Origin: Rugalucina vietnamica
Lineage: Eukaryota; Mollusca; Bivalvia; Lucinida; Lucinidae
Direction of reading: 5' to 3'
Assembly: GCA_964017185.1 (NCBI GenBank)
Contig: OZ024876.1
Location: forward strand, 14,261,726-14,325,725
Length of the DNA stretch: 64,000 nt
Part shown: positions 63,980 to 64,000 of the stretch, piece after piece
How the letters are laid out: each line of letters opens with the position of its first letter
How positions within the stretch are numbered: the stretch's first letter is position 1
Program-made: the position numbers and the translations under genes
Notes under the pieces: generated by a model
What the model was told of the DNA's origin: nothing
Database searches by the model: none
What the model saw: the letters and a program-made list of their open reading frames with translations, nothing else

Positions 63980-64000
63980 TATAAGTTTTTCTGATGAAAT

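Overview
This is a eukaryotic, AT-rich and very repeat-dense window. I read it as a bivalve mollusc, for three reasons: spliced animal genes with GT-AG introns; long composite repeats with tandem cores, an ACGG microsatellite and a terminal hairpin (the architecture of the bivalve 'pearl'/Helitron-like elements); and tRNA-derived SINEs with a mollusc-type 3' domain. Species assignment is not possible from sequence alone.

Two protein-coding genes can be assembled exon by exon with consistent splice phases. On the + strand (11.7-15.9 kb) is the BORC subunit gene BORCS8, missing its first exon(s). It has an unusual basic, disordered C-terminal tail of about 340 residues and a possible alternative 3' exon at 17.5-17.8 kb. 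On the - strand (62.1 to 40.9 kb) are the last 14 coding exons (831 codons plus stop) of a RasGRF-type Ras guanine-nucleotide exchange factor: RasGEF_N, a Ser/Pro-rich linker and the complete CDC25 catalytic domain. The DH/PH and other N-terminal parts lie beyond 64 kb. The two genes are convergent (tail to tail), about 25 kb apart.

Region by region: 1-11.6 kb holds diverged repeats, nested palindromic MITEs and a 554-bp palindrome with 16 alternating copies of a 12-bp motif. 11.7-18 kb is the BORCS8 locus with MITEs in its introns. 19.6-22 kb is pearl-like repeat. 22.27-26.48 kb is a near full-length but broken non-LTR retrotransposon (endonuclease, reverse transcriptase, C2H2 finger) inserted in a SINE with an 11-bp target duplication. 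26.6-38.5 kb is pearl-like repeat, including an array of about 165-bp units. 39-40.9 kb has two minisatellites. 41-62 kb is the RasGRF gene, with introns full of MITEs and further pearl copies. 62-64 kb is intron or upstream sequence.

The most interesting observations concern splicing. A 42-bp minisatellite of about 20 copies (49.9-50.76 kb) is an amplification of the junction between a CDC25-domain exon and its 5' splice site, so a dozen or more near-perfect donor sites lie in tandem after the real one. A second, independent 36-bp duplication of an exon end plus donor sits 2 kb away in the same gene. Across both genes, termini of two MITE families lie only 3-15 bp from splice sites at six of 36 junctions.
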